This document shows, one piece after another, positions 25,611-31,974 of a stretch of 31,974 nt of DNA. Source of the DNA: GCA-2712985 sp964515905 (GTDB lineage Bacteria; Pseudomonadota; Alphaproteobacteria; UBA7887). Each line of letters begins with the position of its first letter. Positions within the stretch are counted from its first letter, which is position 1. The stretch covers positions 1-31,974 of the forward strand of contig CAZEWK010000079.1 of assembly GCA_964515905.1 (NCBI GenBank), given 5' to 3'. Position numbers and translations under genes: made by a program. The notes below the pieces were generated by a model. That model was not told the DNA's origin. It saw only the letters and a program-made list of their open reading frames with translations, and did no database searches.

Positions 25611-26324
25611 CTACCATACTTCACCGAATGGTCGTAACTCGACATCAAAGGACCAAGCAGAGCGGTCTTGGTGTGCTATGTGATACATTTCTTCTGCTAT
25701 AGCGCTGGGTTTCGTAAAGAAGTCATCTGGTTTATCGGCAGCGTAGCGCGGACGCGTCCAGGGCGTGTCAATCAGTGCATCAATGGTTACGTATGCAACG
25801 TGTATCCCCCGAGGCCCAAAGTCGCGGGCCAAAGATTGTGCTAAAATACGCTGCGCTGCCTTTGTTGGAGCAAAAACCGGAGTGTTTGGTTTCCCCCGAT
25901 GAGCTGATGTATTGCCAGTAACAAGAATGGTTCCTTTCCCAGCTTCGAGCATGTCGGGGATCACTTCACGTCCGAGATGGAACAGAGCCAAAGTGTTAAT
26001 TCGAAAGTTTTGTTCCAAGAGATCAGGGTCCGCTTCCAGAAAATTGACCCATGCACCGCCGACGGCATTATGCAGAACCACCTGCGGTGGACCCATATCA
26101 TTTTTAACTTGCTGGATCGTATCGACAAGAAGCTTGATGTCGCCCACGTCGCAGCAATAGCCTTTTGAACTTGGGAGTTCTTGCTCAAATTTGTCGAGGC
26201 GGTCTTGTGACCGGGCTAACATGGCAACCCTATAGCCTCCCTTAGCGAATCGTCTTGCTGCAGCTCCTCCTGTGCCTTCGCCCAACCCGGTCACTAGAAA
26301 TACCGGACTACCAGTGTTCGTCAT
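25611..26324 (-). CDS. SDR-family oxidoreductase with Phe at the catalytic Tyr place
   Basis: Protein of 237 residues; GGAG lies 8 nt before the ATG. The nucleotide-binding loop is TGLGEGTG (12-19), the NNAG equivalent is HNAVGG (85-90), and the Ser region is VTGNTSAHRG (135-144). At the active site, where YxxxK is usual, the sequence reads FAPTK (F151, K155). Downstream LAQSLARDFGPRGIHVAYV is a typical classical-SDR helix and strand. I recall a branch of SDRs with this Phe, so it may not be a mutation, but the proton-donor Tyr is missing. It could be a reductase with altered chemistry or a binding protein. It heads no clear operon; the dienelactone hydrolase-like gene lies 73 nt upstream on the same strand. 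Confidence 0.85.
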   Translation of the reverse strand: MTNTGSPVFLVTGLGEGTGGAAARRFAKGGYRVAMLARSQDRLDKFEQELPSSKGYCCDVGDIKLLVDTIQQVKNDMGPPQVVLHNAVGGAWVNFLEADPDLLEQNFRINTLALFHLGREVIPDMLEAGKGTILVTGNTSAHRGKPNTPVFAPTKAAQRILAQSLARDFGPRGIHVAYVTIDALIDTPWTRPRYAADKPDDFFTKPSAIAEEMYHIAHQDRSAWSFDVELRPFGEVW

Positions 26325-26397
26325 ATTTTGTCTCCGAAAATGATGGTAATAAAGAATGCTAGATCGTAAATGATCGCCTTAATTCCGTGTGTACTAT

Positions 26398-27138
26398 TTA
26401 ATTCAAACGTCGATTGTATAAGTTAATTAGTCGCTCCCAATGTTGTTCCGACGCAGCTTTGTCATAACACCAGCGTTGAGGAAAGGCGAAGCCGTGGTGC
26501 ACATTCGGATAAATTTCAATTTCGCCTCGTGCCCCGGATTTGGCAAATTGGTTCTTTAGTTCTGATACCATGGACATCGGAGCTAAATCATCGTGTTCTG
26601 CACAAGCTATATAGAGTTCACCTTTAGCATTTCCGAAGGTTAGGTGAGGACTTTCTTCTGCGTCACTAACGAGCCAAGTGCCATAAAAGGATGCTGCGGC
26701 GGCGACTCGATCCGGATAGCGGGCGGCAGCTGCCAGGGCGTAAGGACCGCTCATGCAGTATCCGTGCACGCCGACTTTTCCTGTTTTAGCATTAACATGG
26801 CTATCCACGAATTGGAGCATGCTTGCAAAGTCTTCCATTACCGGAGGAATGGTCATTTCAGTCCTAATTTTTCTCATTCTTTTCCACTCCGGACTTCCTT
26901 CATCTAATACAGTTGGGTCGAAGAAAGTATCGCGACCAGCCCGATAGTACAGGTTCGGTAAAATGGAAAAATAACCGTTTGTTGCCAGGCGTCGTGCCAT
27001 GTCTTTGAGTTCTTCGCGAATTCCGGGTGCGTCCATTAGTACGAAGATGCTAGGGAAAGGACCGTTTCTATCTGGGCGACAGGTGAAGCTCTCCATTTCA
27101 CCGTCCCGTGTTTTAATATCAATTATTTCCTCAATCAT
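26398..27138 (-). CDS. Dienelactone hydrolase-family protein
   Basis: Protein of 246 residues with an alpha/beta hydrolase fold. The nucleophile elbow is GYCMSG with C128, the acid is D183 (AEHDDLAP) and the His is H215 (NVHHGFAFP); together they form the Cys-Asp-His triad typical of dienelactone hydrolases. The early MDAPGIRE segment fits the family's conserved Glu region. It may hydrolyse dienelactone or a related ester or lactone. It shares its strand with the SDR and dioxygenase genes (gaps 73 and 107 nt), suggesting a small catabolic set, but no ring-cleavage genes are seen. Confidence 0.85.
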   Translation of the reverse strand: MIEEIIDIKTRDGEMESFTCRPDRNGPFPSIFVLMDAPGIREELKDMARRLATNGYFSILPNLYYRAGRDTFFDPTVLDEGSPEWKRMRKIRTEMTIPPVMEDFASMLQFVDSHVNAKTGKVGVHGYCMSGPYALAAAARYPDRVAAAASFYGTWLVSDAEESPHLTFGNAKGELYIACAEHDDLAPMSMVSELKNQFAKSGARGEIEIYPNVHHGFAFPQRWCYDKAASEQHWERLINLYNRRLN

Positions 27139-27245
27139 TGTCTTTCATTTCAAAGTTTCTGCTGATAACTAAGTTGTTGTGTACAAAGAAGATGAAGGCC
27201 CGCTGGTGTTAAATATTGGAGTGGAGTTCCAAAGTAGTATTGGAT

Positions 27246-28076
27246 CTATCCGGCGATTTGCGTTCTCTGCATCCGGCGAGTTGAACAGTTATGATCGTTG
27301 ATAGCCAAATGTATAGTGCACCTGTTATCCCAAAAAGCTACTGCCCCCTTTTTCCAACGGAACCGGCACGTGAAGTCCGGTCTGGATTGGTGTTGGTATA
27401 GATACTCTAAGAGGGGTCTGCTTTCCTCTATAGTCATATTTTTCAAGTGGCTCACATATACTCTGTTCAAAAATAAACATTTCTTTTCAGTTTCTGGATG
27501 AGTGCGGATTACGGGGTGTGTACTTACAGTTTCTCTCCACCCTTCGTCATCTCGGACTTTCGTAGATCTATGATCGTTTATTTTTGACTGCGGGCCAGCA
27601 ACACGCATGTCAGTGTGCACGGCCTCTACCCCGGCTAACATTTTTTTCATTCCTTCGGACAATTCATCGTAGGCCAAGTATTGATTAGAAAAGATGGTAT
27701 CGCCACCGTACTCTGGAATATCAAGCGCATACAAGATTGCTCCCATGGGAGGTGTCTTCATCATAGTTGTGTCTGCATGCCATGTATCACCTGCTGCACG
27801 GAGGTCGCCTGGGTCTCGTGTAAGATATACTGTTTCTGTGTCTTTCTGGCCCAATTGATAATTTGGGTGTACAAATAATTCTCCAAACCGTTTTGTGAAC
27901 GCTTTATGCGTTTCTACAGACAGAACTTGGTCGTGAAAGAAAAGGACCAAGTAGTCTAGCAGTGCTTCACGAATTTCTTGAATAGTATTCGCGGGTAAGT
28001 TGTCGGACAAGTCAATTCCCGATACTTCGGCACCTAATGCCCCGGCAATAGGCTTCACCGATATTTTTTTGTACAT
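27246..28076 (-). CDS. TauD/TfdA-family Fe(II)/2-oxoglutarate dioxygenase
   Basis: Protein of 276 residues, the usual length. The iron facial triad is complete: H100 and D102 in DTWHADTT, and H256 in CTIHLAIND. R267 and R271 near the C-terminus (RRMQRT) fit 2-oxoglutarate binding. The N-terminal IAGALGAEVSGIDLS and LVLFFHDQ segments are typical of TauD/TfdA proteins. Members act on taurine, alkylsulfates, phenoxyacetates and others; the substrate cannot be chosen here, and no sulfonate transporter is adjacent. The parvulin gene lies 28 nt upstream on the same strand. Confidence 0.9.
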   Translation of the reverse strand: MYKKISVKPIAGALGAEVSGIDLSDNLPANTIQEIREALLDYLVLFFHDQVLSVETHKAFTKRFGELFVHPNYQLGQKDTETVYLTRDPGDLRAAGDTWHADTTMMKTPPMGAILYALDIPEYGGDTIFSNQYLAYDELSEGMKKMLAGVEAVHTDMRVAGPQSKINDHRSTKVRDDEGWRETVSTHPVIRTHPETEKKCLFLNRVYVSHLKNMTIEESRPLLEYLYQHQSRPDFTCRFRWKKGAVAFWDNRCTIHLAINDHNCSTRRMQRTQIAG

Positions 28077-28104
28077 TAGTTAATGACCCGAAGGTACGAC
28101 GTAC

Positions 28105-28386
28105 TCACTCGCTGCGCTTGGTAACTTCTATGAGATGATAGCCGAATTGTGTTTTTACGGGCCCTTGTACTTCGTTTAAATTGGCGCTGAACACAACGGT
28201 ATCAAATTCCTTTACCATTTGGCCTGGTCCGAATGTTCCCAAATCACCGCCGCTGCGGTTCGAGGGACAAATAGAATGTTCTTTTGCCACTGCTGCAAAA
28301 TCATCTCCATTTTCTATTTTTAGTTTTAACTCAGTACAAAGGGTTTCGCTTTCAACGAGAATGTGTCTTGCTTCAGCTTGTGGCAT
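28105..28386 (-). CDS. ppiC: Small parvulin-type peptidyl-prolyl isomerase
   Basis: Protein of 93 residues from ATG 28386, which has AAGGAA about 7 nt upstream; the frame is open to 28431, but that would add an unlikely 15-residue tail. It is a stand-alone parvulin domain: ARHILV at the start, SICPSNRSGGDLGTFGPGQMV in the centre and QFGYHLIEV at the end. The active-site set H8, C40 and H84 is present. There is no signal peptide, so it is a cytoplasmic PpiC-like isomerase of about the same size as the E. coli enzyme. Confidence 0.9.
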   Translation of the reverse strand: MPQAEARHILVESETLCTELKLKIENGDDFAAVAKEHSICPSNRSGGDLGTFGPGQMVKEFDTVVFSANLNEVQGPVKTQFGYHLIEVTKRSE

Positions 28387-28560
28387 GCTGTGATTCCTTA
28401 TTTCGTGATTGATTAGTAGTAGGGGGACCATACAGTAGAAATATACGTCGGGACAGGGGCGATAAATAGGGCTAGTCTTTAAATGTTATCTGTTACACAG
28501 AGTGGTTGTATGGATTAATAGGACCGCCGTTAGCTTCTACTTGAAAAGGAAAAGCTCTCC

Positions 28561-29523
28561 GTGAAACGATATCTATTACGCCGATTATTGGCCGTCATCC
28601 CCACTCTTTTTTTTGCGAGTGTTATCGTATTTTTAGTGATTCGATTGCTCCCTGGTGATGCAGTGGATCTAATAATTAAAAGTAGTCCATTCATAGAAAA
28701 TACTGAGCAAATGAGGGCACAAATTGAAGCAGATCTTGGCCTGGATAAGCCGATTCATTTGCAATACGTGTATTGGATAACCAACATTATCGTTCGAGGA
28801 GATTTGGGGAAATCTTTGATAAGGGAAACACCGGTCCGCGAAGAAATTGCGGAGAGAATTCCCATTACCATTACCATGGGCCTACTTGCTGTTTTTTTTG
28901 CTTTACTGATTGCTATACCTGTCGGCGTCTATTCAGCGGTACGACAAGATACGTTGGGTGATTATGTTGGTCGAAGTGTTGCTATTCTTGGGCTAGCAAT
29001 TCCGAGCTTTTGGCTTGGAACTATGGTGGTTATTCTTCCCGCAATTTGGTGGGGTTGGTCACCACCGACGAGATTAGCACCATTTATGGATGCACCTTTG
29101 CAATATCTTTCTGTGTTTCTAACTCCTGCTGTGATCTTGGGAGCGTCATTAGCTGCAGTGACAATGCGAATGACTCGCACCATGATGCTAGAAGTACTGC
29201 GTCAGGACTACATACGGACAGCTCGAGCTAAAGGCCTCAGAGAATGGCTTGTAGTGACTCGTCACGCTATGCGCAATGCTCTTATACCCGTGATTACACT
29301 GGTGGGTTTGTTCGTCCCCATTGTTATTGGAGGTACAGTCATTTTGGAAAGAATTTTCGACATACCAGGCATTGGACAGTTATTACTCCTTGGGGTCCAG
29401 GATAGGGATTACCCAGTAATCACTGGAATTTTTTTAGTTGTTGGTGTGTTCGTTATCTTTGTGAATTTACTGGTTGATCTGAGCTACGGTTTCCTCGACC
29501 CCAAGGTAAGAGGCGAGGGGTAA
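28561..29523 (+). CDS. ABC transporter permease, peptide/nickel (DppB) type
   Basis: Protein of 320 residues starting at GTG 28561. It has the DppB-type N-terminus (MKRYLLRRLLAVIPTLF and IRLLPGD) and about six membrane segments. The coupling helix is in the region VLRQDYIRTARAKGL (EAA loop). It ends 8 nt before the partner permease. The substrate class is peptides or related solutes; nickel and other ligands are not excluded. Confidence 0.92.
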   Translation: MKRYLLRRLLAVIPTLFFASVIVFLVIRLLPGDAVDLIIKSSPFIENTEQMRAQIEADLGLDKPIHLQYVYWITNIIVRGDLGKSLIRETPVREEIAERIPITITMGLLAVFFALLIAIPVGVYSAVRQDTLGDYVGRSVAILGLAIPSFWLGTMVVILPAIWWGWSPPTRLAPFMDAPLQYLSVFLTPAVILGASLAAVTMRMTRTMMLEVLRQDYIRTARAKGLREWLVVTRHAMRNALIPVITLVGLFVPIVIGGTVILERIFDIPGIGQLLLLGVQDRDYPVITGIFLVVGVFVIFVNLLVDLSYGFLDPKVRGEG

Positions 29524-29531
29524 AACGCGGG

Positions 29532-30446
29532 ATGGCGGAACTTGCTTTTGGGAATAACGGATTAGGTGGTTTTTTTAAATCCGACGGAAAAATCTCTAAA
29601 TTCTTGCGTCGCCTTGTTGTTGAAAAACCATTGGGAGCCTTTGGAGCAGCTATTTTTATTTTGTTTCTATTCACGGGGATCTTCGCAAACCTCATTGCTC
29701 CTTATGGCTATAATGAAATGAACCCAATCGATCGTTTGCAAGCACCTTCGTTAGAGTATTTGCTGGGGACAGATCAGATTGGGCGAGATGTTTTCAGTAG
29801 GATCGTGCACGGTGCCCGTACTTCACTCATCATCGGACTTTCGGCAGCGTTCATTTCCATCCTGATCTCGACTTTTATTGGGGTGACGACGGGTTTTTTT
29901 CGGGGCATGTTCGACATGATTGTCCAACGGATGGTGGACGCTTGGATGAGTTTTCCTGATTTGGTCGTCATCATCGTTGCGGTTTCCGTGTTTGGGCCGG
30001 GGATGTGGCAGGTGATATTGGTACTTAGTCTGCTGTATGGTATTGCCGGTTCCCGAATCGTCCGTAGCGCTGTACTAACCGTCAAAGAGAACGATTACGT
30101 ACATGCTGCAGAATCGATTGGCGTTTCTGTTCCAAGAATTTTATTACGGCATATTTTGCCAAATATTATGGCTCCTCTGATCGTGTTATTTACGACTAGA
30201 CTGGCAGCTGTAATATTGGTGGAGGCTGCATTAAGTTTTTTGGGTTTGGGCGTTCCACCTCCCTCCCCAAGTTGGGGTGGGATGCTTAGCTTTGAAGGAC
30301 GGAGCTATATGTTCCAAGCGCCCTGGTTAGCAATTATGCCAGGTTTGGCGATTACCATCGTTGTGTATAACATCAACATGTTTGGGGATGCTTTGCGAGA
30401 TCTTCTGGATCCGCGGATGCGCGGATCTGGAGGCAAGAACATTTAA
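29532..30446 (+). CDS. ABC transporter permease, peptide/nickel (DppC) type
   Basis: Protein of 304 residues. A DppC-type N-terminal segment with one helix (KPLGAFGAAIFILFLF) is followed by the LGTDQIGRDVFSRIVHGART signature of this family. The EAA coupling loop is VKENDYVHAAESIGVS. It ends with LRDLLDPRMRG, typical for the family. It forms the heterodimeric channel with the preceding permease. A solute-binding protein gene follows after 29 nt; the ATPases are presumably beyond the window. Confidence 0.92.
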   Translation: MAELAFGNNGLGGFFKSDGKISKFLRRLVVEKPLGAFGAAIFILFLFTGIFANLIAPYGYNEMNPIDRLQAPSLEYLLGTDQIGRDVFSRIVHGARTSLIIGLSAAFISILISTFIGVTTGFFRGMFDMIVQRMVDAWMSFPDLVVIIVAVSVFGPGMWQVILVLSLLYGIAGSRIVRSAVLTVKENDYVHAAESIGVSVPRILLRHILPNIMAPLIVLFTTRLAAVILVEAALSFLGLGVPPPSPSWGGMLSFEGRSYMFQAPWLAIMPGLAITIVVYNINMFGDALRDLLDPRMRGSGGKNI

Positions 30447-30475
30447 AGGCATTTCAGTTTGTGGAGTGGAGTATT

Positions 30476-31974
30476 ATGCGGAAATTTATCGAACTGATGG
30501 GTGTGTTTTGTGCAGTGACCCTGCTGCAGGCCATGTTGTTTGTAGAGTTGGTCAGAGCGGCGCCGGAACGCGGAACGCCGCAGTATGGCGGTACAGTCAA
30601 CATCCTTACGAGGTTGGCCGCGCTGAACGCTTTATCTTTCAACCAGTATGATTTTGTATGGAAGACAAATCATGATGGGTTGTTTTTGGAGTATTTGGCC
30701 AAGGGGGATCTCGATTTTGGACCTCGGGGGACTGGTGAAAATTCTTTCAAATCTTTGAGTTACATTCCGGATAAACACCTAACGGGGGAGTTAGCCGAGA
30801 GTTGGTCGATAGAAGAAGATCCCTGGCGCCTGGTGTTTAATATCCGGCCTGGAGTGTTCTGGCCTGCCAAGGAAGGGGTCATGGAACGCCGAGAGTTGGT
30901 CGCCGAAGATATTGTATTTAACTATACCCATATGAATACCAGCCCAAGAAAAATTCCCACCTGGTGGGATTTTATTAGCGAGTGGAAGGCAGAGGATAAA
31001 TACACGGCAGTCGCGTATTTACAAGAGTGGAATGCTAACTTTGGCTATCGCCTTCTTTGGGGTTATTTCAGTGGGATAGCTCCGCCGGAAGTCTTGAAGA
31101 TGAATGAAGGGAAAGGGTCCGATGACTGGCGCCTAAAAACGGGAACTGGTCCATACAAGCTGGTAGATGTCCGGCCCGACGACGTTCAGGTCTATGACCG
31201 TAATGACGAATATTGGGACAAGGAATTGATCGATGGCGTTGCGTATGACTTGCCCTACAACGATCGGATTGTGTACCACATTATGGGGGATGAATCGGCT
31301 CGGATTGCAGCTATTCGGACGTGCAAGGTCGATATTCTTGAGGCATTTCGCTGGCAGTTTGCGGAGCAACTTAAACGCTCTGCACCGGAATTAATTGTTC
31401 AAAGTTATCTGGGCAACCCTGTCTACCTTGCGCTTAGAAATGATAAACCACCCTTCGATGACGTTCGGGTTCGGCGGGCAATGAACTTGGCCATAAACCA
31501 GAAGGAGATACTGGATGCCCTCCTTAATGGTGAAGGTGAAATCCTTAACTACCCTTTCTCAGTTCGATGGCCTGATTATTACACGCCTCTGGAAGAATTG
31601 CCTCCCGAGGGACGGGAATTGTTTGAATATCACCCGGAAAAGGCAAAGCAGCTGTTGGCTGAAGCAGGTTATCCGGATGGTTTTGAGTTTGACATCATGT
31701 TTACCACTGCTAGCCCCTATCATTTGGATTTGATGGCCATGTTCGAAGCCTACTATCAACGTATAGGCGTTAAGGTAATAGCCAAGCCTATGGATTATCC
31801 TACATATCGGGCGGCAATGCGTGAACCGGAGCAGGCTCTTGGATATCTTGCGGATACCGACGAAGGCATTCCATTCCTAGTTCTGAGATCTCGGTTTGTG
31901 ACCGGTCAGACCTGGAACCCTGCCTTTCACTCCGACGTATGGCACGATGAGTCATTTTTCAAGGCGATTACCAT
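30476..31974 (+). CDS. ABC transporter solute-binding protein, family 5 (3' end outside window)
   Basis: The frame is open from ATG 30476 to the window end (499 codons). GGAG stands shortly before the start. A signal peptide (VTLLQAMLFVELVRAAPE) is followed by family 5 landmarks: GGTVNILTRL, GELAESWSIEEDPWRLVF, AEDIVFNY, GTGPYKLVD, VRRAMNLAINQKEI and AKQLLAEAGYPDGFE. It captures the transported solute in the periplasm for the two permeases upstream. Family 5 covers peptides, nickel, opines and more; this long variant cannot be assigned further. Confidence 0.9.
   Translation, partial: MRKFIELMGVFCAVTLLQAMLFVELVRAAPERGTPQYGGTVNILTRLAALNALSFNQYDFVWKTNHDGLFLEYLAKGDLDFGPRGTGENSFKSLSYIPDKHLTGELAESWSIEEDPWRLVFNIRPGVFWPAKEGVMERRELVAEDIVFNYTHMNTSPRKIPTWWDFISEWKAEDKYTAVAYLQEWNANFGYRLLWGYFSGIAPPEVLKMNEGKGSDDWRLKTGTGPYKLVDVRPDDVQVYDRNDEYWDKELIDGVAYDLPYNDRIVYHIMGDESARIAAIRTCKVDILEAFRWQFAEQLKRSAPELIVQSYLGNPVYLALRNDKPPFDDVRVRRAMNLAINQKEILDALLNGEGEILNYPFSVRWPDYYTPLEELPPEGRELFEYHPEKAKQLLAEAGYPDGFEFDIMFTTASPYHLDLMAMFEAYYQRIGVKVIAKPMDYPTYRAAMREPEQALGYLADTDEGIPFLVLRSRFVTGQTWNPAFHSDVWHDESFFKAIT

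Overview
The window is chromosomal DNA from a Gram-negative bacterium: it carries outer-membrane barrels, a TonB protein and a TonB-dependent receptor, signal peptides and periplasmic c-type cytochromes. Base composition is moderate, a little AT-rich by eye. The mix of redox operons with scattered catabolic enzymes (LLM oxidoreductase, TauD-type dioxygenase, dienelactone hydrolase, MDR alcohol dehydrogenase, cupin, HAD) resembles uncultured, probably marine, proteobacteria. That placement is an inference; no rRNA or other marker gene is present.

The centre of interest is a seven-gene minus-strand cluster from about 20.8 kb down to 9.7 kb. In transcription order it encodes a pentaheme c-type cytochrome, an outer-membrane porin-like barrel, a membrane-anchored FAD/NAD(P)H/[2Fe-2S] oxidoreductase, a tetraheme c554-like cytochrome, a cyclic-nucleotide-binding protein fused to a four-cluster [4Fe-4S] ferredoxin, a membrane protein with two His pairs spaced like heme b ligands, and a decaheme cytochrome with an N-terminal duplicated Cys4 domain and one membrane span. 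Together they could carry electrons from cytoplasmic NAD(P)H through the inner membrane and periplasm to the outer membrane, or in reverse, possibly gated by a cyclic nucleotide. I know of no named pathway with this gene set.

The left edge (1-3547, plus strand) holds a second copy of the first three genes: cytochrome C-terminus, porin, reductase. Between 3.6 and 5.9 kb lie two intact small secreted paralogues, a third copy broken by a frameshift and stops, an eroded piece of another porin, and terminator hairpins. This looks like debris from repeated duplication of a cytochrome-porin-secreted-protein module.

From 6.0 to 9.7 kb there are four unlinked metabolic genes: LLM, cupin, HAD and zinc alcohol dehydrogenase. 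From 21.1 to 25.6 kb there is a DUF218 (YdcF-like) protein, then a vitamin B12 uptake unit: promoter, cobalamin riboswitch, TonB-dependent receptor and a TonB-like protein. From 25.6 to 28.4 kb follow four minus-strand genes: SDR, dienelactone hydrolase-like, TauD-like dioxygenase and parvulin. The window ends in a plus-strand peptide-type ABC importer operon (two permeases and a truncated solute-binding protein). No tRNA, rRNA, CRISPR array, insertion sequence or phage gene was recognised.
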